From an uncultured Opitutaceae bacterium (lineage in GTDB: Bacteria > Verrucomicrobiota > Verrucomicrobiia > Opitutales > Opitutaceae): a stretch of DNA of 64,000 nt. The DNA lies in assembly GCA_903890485.1 (NCBI GenBank), contig CAITBM010000132.1:1-64000 (forward strand), given 5' to 3'. Shown piece after piece: positions 16,466 to 25,230 of this stretch. How positions within the stretch are numbered: the stretch's first letter is position 1; every line of letters begins with the position of its first letter. The notes beneath the pieces were generated by a model. It was not told where the DNA came from, ran no database searches, and worked only from the letters and a program-made list of their open reading frames with translations. Both the position numbers and the translations under genes were made by a program.

Positions 16466-17425
16466 TCAAAACGAATTGGCCTGGGCTATGGGCGGCTTGC
16501 CCGAGAGGTAAAGCGAGAGGTTCTCCACGGCGCAGGTGGCCTGCCTCTGGACGCTCTCGAACGTGCGCGATCCGATGTGGGGGGTGACGATGACATTCGG
16601 CAGCCCGAGCAGCGGATGGTCGCGCGGCGGGGGCTCCTGGTCGAGGACGTCAGTTGCGTAGGCCAGGAGATTCTTCGACTTCAAGGCGGCGACCAGCGCG
16701 GAAAGCTCGAGAAGCTCCCCGCGGGCGCAGTTGACGATCACCGCGGTCTTCCTGAGGAGCCCGATGTTGCCGGCATTGATCAGGTGCCGGGTCGACGGGG
16801 TGAGCTTGGTGTGGAGCGAGACAATGTCGGCCCTGCGCAGCACCTCCTCGATTGTCGCCACGCGCTCGATCTGATGCTCCGCTGCGAACGCCGGGTCCCA
16901 ATGGGAACCGAAGCCGATCAGCTTGAGACCAAACGCCCGTGCGCGGATCGCCACCTCGCAGCCGATGCGTCCGAGGCCCACGATCGCGAGAGTCTTTCCA
17001 AAGAGCTCCGTACCCGTGATCCGCGTCCACTTGCCCTGGGCCGTGTAGTTGGCCTCGGTCACGATGTTGCGCACGGCCGACAGGAGCAGCCCGAAGGTGT
17101 GTTCGGCCACGGTCGTGTGGTTGACCCCGGGCGTGAAAAGGACCGGCACCCTCAGGTCCGTCGCCGCCTGGACGTCGACCTTGTCGAGGCCGATCCCGTA
17201 CTTGCTGATGACCTTTAGCCTCGGGAGCGACTTGCGGATCACGGCGCGCGTGAGGGCGTCGTCCCCGCAGAGGTAGGCGTCAAAGCCCCCGGCCAATTCC
17301 AGCATGCGCTCCTCGGACAGGGGCCCTCTTTCGCGGACTATCTCAAATCCGGTCTTTGCCAGGAGGTCGTGGTGCACCCCCGGGGTGTCTTGGAATGAGG
17401 TCGTAGAGAGGAGGACGCGGGTCAT
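16466..17425 (-). CDS. D-2-hydroxyacid dehydrogenase (phosphoglycerate dehydrogenase-like)
   Basis: A 319-residue NAD-dependent dehydrogenase. The substrate-domain block is KVISKYGIGLDKVDVQAA. The NAD fold is LAIVGLGRIGCEVAIRARAF. The catalytic Arg is in INCARGE-type VNCARGELLELSAL, the Glu in VLDQEPPPRDHPLL, and the His in VTPHIGSRTFESVQR. It lacks the C-terminal ACT regulatory domain of long SerA enzymes. It may be a biosynthetic 3-phosphoglycerate dehydrogenase or a glyoxylate/hydroxypyruvate or sugar-acid reductase tied to the adjacent uronate genes. The 24-base convergent gap leaves this open. Confidence 0.8.
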   Translation of the reverse strand: MTRVLLSTTSFQDTPGVHHDLLAKTGFEIVRERGPLSEERMLELAGGFDAYLCGDDALTRAVIRKSLPRLKVISKYGIGLDKVDVQAATDLRVPVLFTPGVNHTTVAEHTFGLLLSAVRNIVTEANYTAQGKWTRITGTELFGKTLAIVGLGRIGCEVAIRARAFGLKLIGFGSHWDPAFAAEHQIERVATIEEVLRRADIVSLHTKLTPSTRHLINAGNIGLLRKTAVIVNCARGELLELSALVAALKSKNLLAYATDVLDQEPPPRDHPLLGLPNVIVTPHIGSRTFESVQRQATCAVENLSLYLSGKPPIAQANSF

Positions 17426-17495
17426 GGGAACCTCCCATCATGTCCGGTTTCCGCGGGGGTCGAGCACTTTGTCGGATCTCCCAGAGGGGAAGGCC

Positions 17496-18614
17496 TCAGT
17501 ACTCCGCCAGCACGCGCTCGTCGGACTCCGCGCTCCGGCACGCCGCCAGCTCCTCGGTGGCGCCGAGCTTCCTTGCGGCCCAGACTGCGTGGGCCCGGAC
17601 AACCGGGGAGGAGTGGGCCGCGAGCCTAAGGACGTGCCCGCGGTAGCGCTGCTCTCCGGAGTTGCCCGCGGCGATGCACGCGTTTCGCAGGATCCCGACC
17701 AGCTTGATCCGCTTGACGGCCGTGCCCTTGAACACCTTGGCGAATCGCTCGGCGGTGAGCTCGAGGAGTTCCTCCAGGGTGAGTTCCGCAATGTCCCTTC
17801 GGGATGACAGGATCAGCCTTCGGCCCTGGCGGGCGAAGCGGTTCCACGGGCACACCTCCAGGCAGGTGTCGCAGCCGTAAACCCGGAGCCCGATCGCTTC
17901 GCGCAGGGAGGCCGGGATCATCCCCTTGTTCTCGATCGTCTGGTAGGAAATGCACCGGCGGGAATCCAGGACCCCGGGCGCGGGGAAAGCCTGGGTTGGG
18001 CACGCGTCCATGCACCGGGTGCATTTGCCGCAGAGAAGGCCGACGGACTCGGGAGCGGCGCGAGGCAGGACCGGGGCGTCGCCCTGGAGCTCCTCTCGGC
18101 AGAGGATGCACGAGAGCAGGAGCCAGTTGCCGTGGCGCCGGGAAATGAGCATCGCATTCTTCCCGACAAAGCCCATCCCGGCTCGCGCCGCCCAGGCCCG
18201 CTCCAACACCGGGCCCGTGTCGACGTAGTAGCGGTAGTCGGTGGGGGCCGCCCCCAGCACCTCCTCGAGCGCCTTTCCGGCTGCGACCAATGCGGGCTTA
18301 ATCGTGTCGTGGTAGTCCTGGTGAAGGGCGTAGCGGGCCCAGGCGGGCTTCGCCTCCCCTGCAGGCTGCGCAACCTCCGGATCATGGTAGGTGACCCCTA
18401 TGAGGATCGCCGAGCGCGCCCCGGGCAGAACCAAATTCGGGTCCAGGCGCTTCTCGGCCGTGCGTTCCATCCAGTCCATGTCGGCCTGGTAGCCGGCCTT
18501 CAGCCAGTCGCCGAGGCCAACCTGCCCGACCCCGGGTGACAGGCCGACGAAGCGGACCTCGTCAAAGCCCAGCTCCAGGAGCCGCTGCCTGAGGTGCTCC
18601 TGGCCCTTCGCCAT
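17496..18614 (-). CDS. queG: Epoxyqueuosine reductase
   Basis: A 372-residue protein from the ATG at 18614; the frame is open further upstream but MAKGQEHLRQRLLELGFDEV is the natural N-terminus. It carries two ferredoxin-like clusters, CGKCTRCMDACPTQAF and CDTCLEVCPWNRFA, which bind two 4Fe-4S centres. The C-terminal 60 residues form HEAT-like helices ending in ESDERVLAEY. QueG is cobalamin dependent and converts epoxyqueuosine to queuosine in the tRNA wobble position. It lies six bases before aroK on the same strand, so it reads downstream of FKBP-aroK. Confidence 0.93.
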   Translation of the reverse strand: MAKGQEHLRQRLLELGFDEVRFVGLSPGVGQVGLGDWLKAGYQADMDWMERTAEKRLDPNLVLPGARSAILIGVTYHDPEVAQPAGEAKPAWARYALHQDYHDTIKPALVAAGKALEEVLGAAPTDYRYYVDTGPVLERAWAARAGMGFVGKNAMLISRRHGNWLLLSCILCREELQGDAPVLPRAAPESVGLLCGKCTRCMDACPTQAFPAPGVLDSRRCISYQTIENKGMIPASLREAIGLRVYGCDTCLEVCPWNRFARQGRRLILSSRRDIAELTLEELLELTAERFAKVFKGTAVKRIKLVGILRNACIAAGNSGEQRYRGHVLRLAAHSSPVVRAHAVWAARKLGATEELAACRSAESDERVLAEY

Positions 18615-18619
18615 GGGGC

Positions 18620-19177
18620 CTAGCGGGCCCCCTGGCCCCGGACGAAGTCCTGGGACTCGCGCCGCCACACGCGGATCACGTGGGAAACGACCTCGGCCAG
18701 CGGCCGGCCGTCAGTCAGGATCACCGTTCCGGCGGCCTTGTAGATGGGTTCCCGCTCAGCATAGAGGGCGCGTGCGCGTTTTTCGGGGTCCTCGACGTCG
18801 AGGAGCGGCCGGGTCGGCCCGTGCCGCATGGCCCGTGACAGGATCGTCTCGATCGAGGCGTGAAGGCAGACCACCACCCCGCGCTTTTTCAAGAGCTCGA
18901 GCGTCCCCGGCTGCACCACAAGGCCGCCCCCGCACGCAACGACCAGCCGGTCCGCGGCGTGCCCCTCCTCGATGAACCTGCGCTCCAGCACCCTGAAATG
19001 GGCCTCACCCTCCTCGGCGAAGATCCGGGATATGGGCTTGGCCGCCGCCTTCTCGATCTCGTGGTCGCTGTCGACGCACCGGAAGCCGATCCGGTGCGCG
19101 ACCGTGCGGCCCACGGTGGTCTTGCCGGTTCCCATGAAACCGACCAGGTAGAGATTTACGTCCTCGGGATTCAGCAG
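18620..19177 (-). CDS. aroK: Shikimate kinase, probable CTG start
   Basis: Phosphorylates shikimate to shikimate-3-phosphate. The P-loop reads GFMGTGKTT, followed by DSDHEIEKAAAKPISRIFAE with the shikimate-binding Asp, and FRVLERRFIEEG and VACGGGLVVQPG. The first ATG in frame (19135) falls inside the P-loop and removes its first Gly and the preceding strand NLYLVGF. No ATG, GTG or TTG exists between that point and the upstream TAA at 19211. Two CTG codons at 19177 and 19174 are the best starts and give LLNPEDVNLYLVGF. The upstream FKBP stop is in the same frame. Start is inferred; the kinase identity is firm. Confidence 0.85.
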   Translation of the reverse strand: MLNPEDVNLYLVGFMGTGKTTVGRTVAHRIGFRCVDSDHEIEKAAAKPISRIFAEEGEAHFRVLERRFIEEGHAADRLVVACGGGLVVQPGTLELLKKRGVVVCLHASIETILSRAMRHGPTRPLLDVEDPEKRARALYAEREPIYKAAGTVILTDGRPLAEVVSHVIRVWRRESQDFVRGQGAR

Positions 19178-19210
19178 GAGTCGCCCCGGTGCGTGGCCGC
19201 TTTGCGGCCC

Positions 19211-19987
19211 TTACTTGGCCGCGGGCGGGGCATCCGCAGGCGGCGTGCTCGAGATGTCGAGTAGCTCCACGTCAAAGACGAGAACCGAACCCGGGGGAAT
19301 CCCCGGGCGCCCGTCGTCTCCGTAGCCGAGTGAGGGAGGAACGAAGAGCTTGATCTTGCCGCCCTTGGAAATCTTCTGGAGGCCCTCGGTCCAGCCGGGG
19401 ATGACGCTGTTCAGCTGGAACTCCATGGGCTTGCCCTGGCGCTCGCTGCTGTCGAATACCGTACCATCGATAAGGGCTCCCGTGTAGTTGACCTTCACGG
19501 TGTCCGTGGGCTTGGGAGCCGCTCCGGTGCCAGGGGCGATGATCTCGTAGCGCAGGCCCGAGGGAAGCTCCACCACGTCCTTGATCTCCTTAAGCTTGCT
19601 GAAATAGGCCGCTGCCTGTCCCAGGTTCTTCGCCTTGATGCTCTCCAGGACCACCGACTGCTTCTTCTGGATGAACTCGGTCATCGCCGGTCCGACCTTT
19701 TGGATCTCGTAGGGCGAGTCCTTGCCGGACATGGCCAAAAGCATGCCCTTGGCCAGCTGCTCGCTCTCGGGAGCGGAGAGATTGAGCTCGGCCAGGCCCG
19801 TCCTCTTGCCGATGTACCAGCCGAACTCCTCGAGGAGCTGCGCTTCGGTGTAGGTGGGAGCGGGGGCCACGGCGGGCTGGGCTGCGGCAACCGTCCCCGG
19901 GACCGTGATCTTCGGCTCGTCGGCAAGGGCGGTTGAGGCTGCGGCTAGGCAAAGGACCAGGGCCTTCGATAGGTAGGTGTTTTTCAT
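19211..19987 (-). CDS. FKBP-type peptidyl-prolyl isomerase, exported
   Basis: A 258-residue proline isomerase. Residues 1-22 (MKNTYLSKALVLCLAAASTA) are a Sec signal peptide. An FKBP N-terminal helical domain (about 45-130, dimerisation in FkpA/Mip) and an FKBP catalytic domain (about 150-247) follow. The catalytic domain shows VKVNYTGALIDGTVFDSSER, VIPGWTEGLQKISKGGK, FVPPSLGYGDDG and IPPGSVLVFDVELLDI. It should fold proteins in the periplasm. The tail is Pro/Ala-rich. Its TAA stop is in the same frame as aroK, 33 bases before that gene's probable CTG start. Confidence 0.92.
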   Translation of the reverse strand: MKNTYLSKALVLCLAAASTALADEPKITVPGTVAAAQPAVAPAPTYTEAQLLEEFGWYIGKRTGLAELNLSAPESEQLAKGMLLAMSGKDSPYEIQKVGPAMTEFIQKKQSVVLESIKAKNLGQAAAYFSKLKEIKDVVELPSGLRYEIIAPGTGAAPKPTDTVKVNYTGALIDGTVFDSSERQGKPMEFQLNSVIPGWTEGLQKISKGGKIKLFVPPSLGYGDDGRPGIPPGSVLVFDVELLDISSTPPADAPPAAK

Positions 19988-20032
19988 TCGGGGAAGGGAG
20001 GACTGATGCCCCCTGGCCCGCCCGTTTGCAAT

Positions 20033-20038
20033 TCTATA
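20033..20038 (-). promoter_or_regulatory. Candidate -10 element for the FKBP gene
   Basis: Read on the minus strand the hexamer is TATAGA, in an AT-richer patch about 45 bases before the FKBP start. The gap to the divergent LOG-type gene is 106 bases. A matching -35 is not convincing, so this is tentative. Confidence 0.3.
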
Positions 20039-20093
20039 GCGCCTTTAACCCGCTTGAGTCCGCCGGACACTCCGTCCACGATTTCAGGTTCCC

Positions 20094-22010
20094 ATGATGA
20101 GCCCCGACCAATTCTGGACCAGCCAGGACGGCCAGATCCTGACCGTTAAGAACAAGGACGATCACGCCGTCACCCTTACGCTCGCCTTCTGGCCGCGAAA
20201 CCCGGCCGAATTCGACTTCATGAAGCTCCTCAAGGGAGACCTGAAGTTCACCGAGCGCAGCTCCCTGGCAAGGATCGGGATCGAGATGCAGGTGACCGGT
20301 GCCCTTGAGGTCGATGGCAACCGCCTGACCCTTTCAGTCGACGCGTTCGCCTTCGACATGAACTTCCCCAACTCGGGTTACTGGAAGAAGCTCATGCGCT
20401 CGGGCATACCCGTGGGAAGGCTCTTCCACGCCCCCGCGGTCGCCAAGCTCTCCTCAGATGAGATCTGGACCGCCATCAAGGAAAACCGCCTCAAGTTGCC
20501 GAACACGATCTCGATCGACCGCCAGGGCAGCGTGTTCCTGACGCCGCACCAGGTGAGCTACACGCTAAACCCGCGCCTGCAGCGCGTGAACTTCGAGCTT
20601 ATCGTGAGCGGGGCCGCCGGCCGCACCTTCCTCGACAAGGTGCAGGTCCGCCATGACGCCTCCCCGCTCACCATCCCCCCCCGCTCCGGGCTGCTCACCA
20701 GCTGCTCCATGTACCTGAAGGAGCACTTTGTCGTTCTCAACCAGGGCGCGGGGAACTTCGGCATCCACACGAGCGCCGTGCTCCTCGATCCCGTGAAAAC
20801 TTTCGGGACGAACATCATGCTCGAGATCTACAACACGGGCGACCACCCCGTCGTCAATCCCATGGTCTCGGTCGAGATCTACCGGGCGCCCGAGGCCAAG
20901 GATCCCGAGTTTGCGTCGCTTGGCCGGCGCCGCCAGCGGCTCCTCGGGGTCGCCTCGGAGCTCTACGCCAACCTGGACGACCGCCCGCCGAGGGACCTGA
21001 CCGAGGCGCGGCCGAAGACCGTGATATCCGTCAAGGGCCAGAGCTCCACGATGGAGAACCACTCGATCTGCCTGAAGGCCGGGACGGCCGAGGACGTGAA
21101 GAGGCTCTACGCCGAGAACAACAACAGCTGCGGGCACAAGACCATGATCCAGGCGCTCGACAACGCCCCCAAGGAGGCGGACACCCTGGTCCTCGACTAC
21201 TTCCCCGACCTGCTAGAGCACATCGAGCTGCTGACCCGCATCAGCGAGGTGAAGCTGCGCAGGCTCATCTTCCGGAGGGCCTCCCGGACCCACGGCTACT
21301 TCCTCTCGAGCAACGCCCACGCCCGCTTGGACACGTTCGAGGCGATCAATGTCCAGGTGTACTGGTACGACGAGCTCACGAAGGACCTCTACCTGCACAT
21401 CTACAAGAAAGAGCACGGGTTCTTCGTGCGCGAGGAGATGGGGCGGAAGTTCCAGGAGGCGACGATCCTCGCCTTCTACGGATCGGCCGTGGGGCTCGAG
21501 AAGCCCGACACCGACAGGATCTCCGGGCTGGTCGAGCAGCTCTCCGCCTTCATTGGGCCGAACCTGGGTGTCCTCACCGGCGGGGGCGGCGGGGTCATGC
21601 GCCTGGCGACCGACCAGGCGCGCAGCAAGGGCGCCCTCACCGGGGCGTGCTTCCTGGAACTGGAGGCCCAGCCGCCCGAACTCGGCGTCGACTTCTTCAA
21701 CACCTTCCAGGAGTCCTCGCGCCACTTCCGGCAGAAATGGTTCGAGGTAGCCGATTTCTGCATCTTCAACGTGGGCGGCGTGGGCACCCTTGAGGAGATC
21801 GGCATCGAGCTGTGCAACCTGAAGCTCGGGATCCGACCCCGGGTCCCCTATGTCTTCTTCAACTCGAGGTACTGGGGCGACCTGCGCAAGCAGGTCCGGG
21901 AGATGATCCGCACAGGCCGGGCCCCGGCCTGGATGGCCGACTACATCCTCTTCTCGGACGACCCGGCCGAGGTCGTGGCGTTCTATAGAAAGAAGCTCCA
22001 GGTCCTTTGA
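20094..22010 (+). CDS. Large protein with C-terminal LOG-like (lysine decarboxylase-like) domain
   Basis: A 638-residue cytoplasmic protein with no signal peptide. Residues about 458-638 form a LOG/TIGR00730-like Rossmann domain: ILAFYGSAVGLEKPDTDRIS, then GVLTGGGGGVMRLATDQARS, then FNVGGVGTLEEIGIELCNLK. The LOG catalytic signature PGGxGTxxE reads VGGVGTLEE (560-568), so the Pro is Val while the Gly, Thr and Glu are kept. LOG enzymes cleave nucleoside-5-monophosphates to base and ribose-phosphate. The first 450 residues match no family that I recognise; they look soluble and mixed alpha/beta. Its stop overlaps the purD start (TTGA). Confidence 0.7.
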   Translation: MMSPDQFWTSQDGQILTVKNKDDHAVTLTLAFWPRNPAEFDFMKLLKGDLKFTERSSLARIGIEMQVTGALEVDGNRLTLSVDAFAFDMNFPNSGYWKKLMRSGIPVGRLFHAPAVAKLSSDEIWTAIKENRLKLPNTISIDRQGSVFLTPHQVSYTLNPRLQRVNFELIVSGAAGRTFLDKVQVRHDASPLTIPPRSGLLTSCSMYLKEHFVVLNQGAGNFGIHTSAVLLDPVKTFGTNIMLEIYNTGDHPVVNPMVSVEIYRAPEAKDPEFASLGRRRQRLLGVASELYANLDDRPPRDLTEARPKTVISVKGQSSTMENHSICLKAGTAEDVKRLYAENNNSCGHKTMIQALDNAPKEADTLVLDYFPDLLEHIELLTRISEVKLRRLIFRRASRTHGYFLSSNAHARLDTFEAINVQVYWYDELTKDLYLHIYKKEHGFFVREEMGRKFQEATILAFYGSAVGLEKPDTDRISGLVEQLSAFIGPNLGVLTGGGGGVMRLATDQARSKGALTGACFLELEAQPPELGVDFFNTFQESSRHFRQKWFEVADFCIFNVGGVGTLEEIGIELCNLKLGIRPRVPYVFFNSRYWGDLRKQVREMIRTGRAPAWMADYILFSDDPAEVVAFYRKKLQVL

Positions 22011-23299
22011 AACCCGAAGCCCTTCCCCGGACGGTCCTCGTTGTAGGCGCAGGCGGCCGCGAGCACGCGCTGGTGCGCGCCCTCCAGGCCTCTCCGGCCG
22101 CCCCCAGGGTGCTCTGCGCCCCGGGCAACGCAGGGATTGCCGGTGACGCGACATGCTTCCCGGTTAAGGCCGACGATGTCCCCGGGCTCGTGGCGCTTGC
22201 CCGGGAGCAGGCCGTCGACTTTGTAGTCGTGGGGCCGGAAGTGCCCCTTTCCCTGGGCCTCGCCGACCGGCTGTCGGAGGCGGGAATCGCCGTCTACGGG
22301 CCCGGCGCCCGGGGCGCCCGTCTCGAGGCCTCCAAGATCTTCACCAAGGAAATCCTGATCAAGTACGGGATACCGACAGCGGCTGCCGGCATCTTTAGCG
22401 ACGTCGAGCCGGCGCTCGCCTACCTGCGCGCCCGTCCGGTCCCGATCGTCGTGAAGGCGGACGGCCTGGCCGCCGGAAAAGGGGTCGTGGTCGCCACCAC
22501 TCCCGCGGAGGCCGAGGCGGCGGTTCGGGAGATGCTCCTGGAGGGAAAGTTTGGCGCCGGCGGCAGCCAGCTCCTGATCGAGGACTGCCTCCAGGGCGAG
22601 GAGACCTCCATCCTGGTCGTGGTTTCGGGTCGCGACTACGTGATCCTTCCAACGTCCCAGGACCACAAGAGGATCGGGGACGGGGACAGCGGGCCCAACA
22701 CCGGGGGAATGGGCGCCTACTCGCCGGCCGAGGTCGTCACCCCGGAGCTTTTGGAGGCCATAGAGCGGACAATCGTCCGCCCGTCGGTCGAGGCCATAGC
22801 CTCCGAGGGGATCGAGTTCTGCGGGACGCTCTTCATCGGGATCATGCTGACCCGGGACGGACCAAAGGTCCTGGAGTTCAACACCCGCTTCGGGGACCCG
22901 GAAACCCAGGCGGTCCTGCCCCGGCTCGCCACCGACACGCTGGCCCTCCTCTGGGCCGCCTCCCGGGGAACCCTCCGGCACGTTCGCCTGCAGGTTAAGC
23001 CCGTGCACGCGATCTGCGTGGTGGTGAGCGCCAGGGGCTACCCCGAAAGCTACCCCACCGGGGATCCCATCGGACTTCCGGAGACCCTCCCGGCCGGGGT
23101 TTCGGTCCTTCACGCCGGCACACGCCGCGACGGCACGGGCCGGCTCGTGACGGCCGGCGGTCGGGTCCTCGGCGTGACGGCGACCGGGACGACGCTCCGG
23201 GAGGCCGCCAACCGGGCCTATTCCGCGTGCGAGGCCATCACCTGCCCGAGCAAATATTATCGCCGGGACATAGGGGCCCGCCAACTTAGGCGCCAGTGA
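22007..23299 (+). CDS. purD: Phosphoribosylamine-glycine ligase (GARS)
   Basis: A 430-residue ATP-grasp enzyme that joins phosphoribosylamine and glycine in purine synthesis. The start is the TTG at 22007, inside a TTGA overlap, and gives PRTVLVVGAGGREHALVRAL. The grasp domain shows VVKADGLAAGKGVVVATT, GEETSILVVVSGRDYVILP and SQDHKRIGDGDSGPNTGGMG. The metal-binding Glu and Asn are in LEFNTRFGDPETQAVL. Length and order are standard. It is translationally coupled to the LOG-like gene before it and to an exported hypothetical gene after it. Confidence 0.95.
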   Translation: MKPEALPRTVLVVGAGGREHALVRALQASPAAPRVLCAPGNAGIAGDATCFPVKADDVPGLVALAREQAVDFVVVGPEVPLSLGLADRLSEAGIAVYGPGARGARLEASKIFTKEILIKYGIPTAAAGIFSDVEPALAYLRARPVPIVVKADGLAAGKGVVVATTPAEAEAAVREMLLEGKFGAGGSQLLIEDCLQGEETSILVVVSGRDYVILPTSQDHKRIGDGDSGPNTGGMGAYSPAEVVTPELLEAIERTIVRPSVEAIASEGIEFCGTLFIGIMLTRDGPKVLEFNTRFGDPETQAVLPRLATDTLALLWAASRGTLRHVRLQVKPVHAICVVVSARGYPESYPTGDPIGLPETLPAGVSVLHAGTRRDGTGRLVTAGGRVLGVTATGTTLREAANRAYSACEAITCPSKYYRRDIGARQLRRQ

Positions 23300-23925
23300 G
23301 CCCGCGCGCATTCCTCTTCCTCCTCGCCGCCGCCACTGCGGCGGTCCCTCCTGCTGCATCCGGCGCCGAGCCGGTGCGCGACCTGGGCGAGGGCCTCCTG
23401 TACTACCGCATCCACGAGCTGCCGGCCGACCTTCCCAGGCATTCGTCCCCCTCGCCCGCGGTCCTCGACCTGCGCTACGCCAAGAGCGATGACGCGGGCG
23501 GCGCATCCCTCCGGGCATGGATCGCGTTCAACGCCTCGGCCAAGGTCCCGGTCCTGGTGATCGAGAACGCCTCCACCGCGACCTCGCTTAAAGCCGTCCT
23601 CGCCTCCAACGGCACCACCGGCCTGGTGGTTCTTGCGCCCGAGTCCTCCAAGTTGGACGCCGATGTCCTGGTCCCCGTGTCCCCCTCCGCAGACCGCGCC
23701 GGATTCGAGGCCCTGGAAAAGGGAACCCCGATCGAGTCCCTCCTCTCGGATTATCCCGACAAGCCGAGGATCGACGAGGCGTACCTGGAAAAGGCGCATA
23801 TCCCCGACAGCGAGGCCCCGGAGGTACCCGGCGAAAAGGATCTCCCTCCTAGGCCGCTCACCGACCCCCTCCTCCAGAGGGCCGTCCAGCTTCACCGGGG
23901 TCTGGTGGCGCTTAAGCGCATCTAG
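23296..23925 (+). CDS. Exported hypothetical protein
   Basis: A 209-residue protein starting at GTG 23296 in a GTGA overlap with purD. Residues 1-24 (RAFLFLLAAATAAVPPAASG) look like a signal peptide. The mature part contains a segment with alternating strand-like stretches, VPVLVIENA and GLVVLAPESS, and ends in a Pro-rich stretch followed by a helix. I recognise no family or catalytic motif. A periplasmic location is the only inference I would make, and its coupling to purD may be just genome compaction. Confidence 0.7.
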   Translation: MSPRAFLFLLAAATAAVPPAASGAEPVRDLGEGLLYYRIHELPADLPRHSSPSPAVLDLRYAKSDDAGGASLRAWIAFNASAKVPVLVIENASTATSLKAVLASNGTTGLVVLAPESSKLDADVLVPVSPSADRAGFEALEKGTPIESLLSDYPDKPRIDEAYLEKAHIPDSEAPEVPGEKDLPPRPLTDPLLQRAVQLHRGLVALKRI

Positions 23926-23990
23926 CGGGGCCGGGCAAGACGGCAGGCCCAGGCTTGTCGCGGCCCACCGGGACGGGGTAGGCTCACGGG

Positions 23991-25124
23991 ATGAGCACTC
24001 CCCGCGCCGGACATCCCCTGACACGCCGCAGGTTCCTGGGCCACCTCTCCGCGGCTGCCGCGCTCCTCATGCTGCCCCGAAAGGCCCTGGCCCAGGCGGG
24101 CGACCCCAAAAGGAAACTCGGGGTGGCCCTGGTGGGACTCGGCAGGTACTCGGCCAACCAGTTGGGCCCCGCGCTCCGGAAGACCCAGCACTGCCGCCTG
24201 GCGGGGGTCGTCACCGGCGACCGGGCAAAGGGCCTCAAGTGGGCCCGTAAATACGGCTTCCCAGAGACGAGCGTCTACGGCTACGACACGATGGGGCAGA
24301 TGGCCAAGAACGCTGACATCGACATCGCCTACGTCGTGACGCCCAACCAGGTGCACGCCGAGAACTGCGTCGCCGCCGCGCGCGCGGGAAAGCACGTGAT
24401 CTGCGAGAAGCCCATGGCGACCTCGGTTGCCGACTGCGACACGATCATTGCCGCGTGCAAGGCGGCAGGGGTGCGCCTCTGGGTCGGCTATCGCCTGCAC
24501 TACGAGCCCCACACGGCCGAGTTCTGCAGGCTCGCGCGCGAAAAGGTCTTCGGATCGTTCATGAAGATGGAGGGAGCCAATGGCTTCATCATGGACTCGG
24601 ATACCCGCGCCGCCACGGACTGGCGCCTCGACAAGAAGCTCGCCGGAGGAGGCCCGCTGATGGACATGGGGGTCTACGTCATCCAGGCTGCGTGCATGGC
24701 GAAGGCCGAGGCGGCGCCGGTCGCCGTGACGGCCAAGTTTGGCCGGGTGACGCTGCCCCAGGTCTTTTCCCAGGTGGAACAGTCCATCAGCTGGACGATG
24801 GAATTCGCCGACGGTGCGGTCGCGAGCCTGCGCTCCGGCTACGACGAGCAGATCAGCCGCTTCAGGGCCGAGGCGGCCGGCGGATGGGCGCGCCTGGAGG
24901 ATCCCGCCTTCTATTATGAGGAGCCCTTTCTCACGACCTCCCGCGGGGCACCGGAATTCCCCAAGGTGAACCACCAGCTCGCCCAATTGGACGGCATGGC
25001 CCTGGAACTGATCGAGGGGCGGCCCTCCCTGGCCCCCGGCGAGATGGGCCGGCGCGACATGGCGGTGGTCGAGGCGATCTACGCGGCCGCCGCAAGCGGC
25101 AAGCGCGTGGCCGTCGTCTCCTAG
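23991..25124 (+). CDS. Gfo/Idh/MocA oxidoreductase with Tat signal
   Basis: A 377-residue NAD(P)-dependent oxidoreductase of the glucose-fructose oxidoreductase type. A twin-arginine signal is clear: TRRRFLGHLSAAAALLML, cut near ALAQ, so it is exported folded with its cofactor. The nucleotide domain begins VALVGLGRYSANQLGPAL. The family EKP block is VICEKPMATSVADCD, and the C-domain has GGGPLMDMGVYVIQAAC with the conserved Asp. Periplasmic GFOR-like enzymes convert sugars with tightly bound NADP. The true substrate is unknown. Confidence 0.88.
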   Translation: MSTPRAGHPLTRRRFLGHLSAAAALLMLPRKALAQAGDPKRKLGVALVGLGRYSANQLGPALRKTQHCRLAGVVTGDRAKGLKWARKYGFPETSVYGYDTMGQMAKNADIDIAYVVTPNQVHAENCVAAARAGKHVICEKPMATSVADCDTIIAACKAAGVRLWVGYRLHYEPHTAEFCRLAREKVFGSFMKMEGANGFIMDSDTRAATDWRLDKKLAGGGPLMDMGVYVIQAACMAKAEAAPVAVTAKFGRVTLPQVFSQVEQSISWTMEFADGAVASLRSGYDEQISRFRAEAAGGWARLEDPAFYYEEPFLTTSRGAPEFPKVNHQLAQLDGMALELIEGRPSLAPGEMGRRDMAVVEAIYAAAASGKRVAVVS

Positions 25125-25230
25125 GCGGCCCCCCAGGCGCCGGGCCTCCGTTTCGGGCCCTCCCGAGGTTCGAGGCACCCCCCGTTAGGGTTTTGCTTTT
25201 TTCTCCTTTCCATGCCCTTTATGGGGGCCG

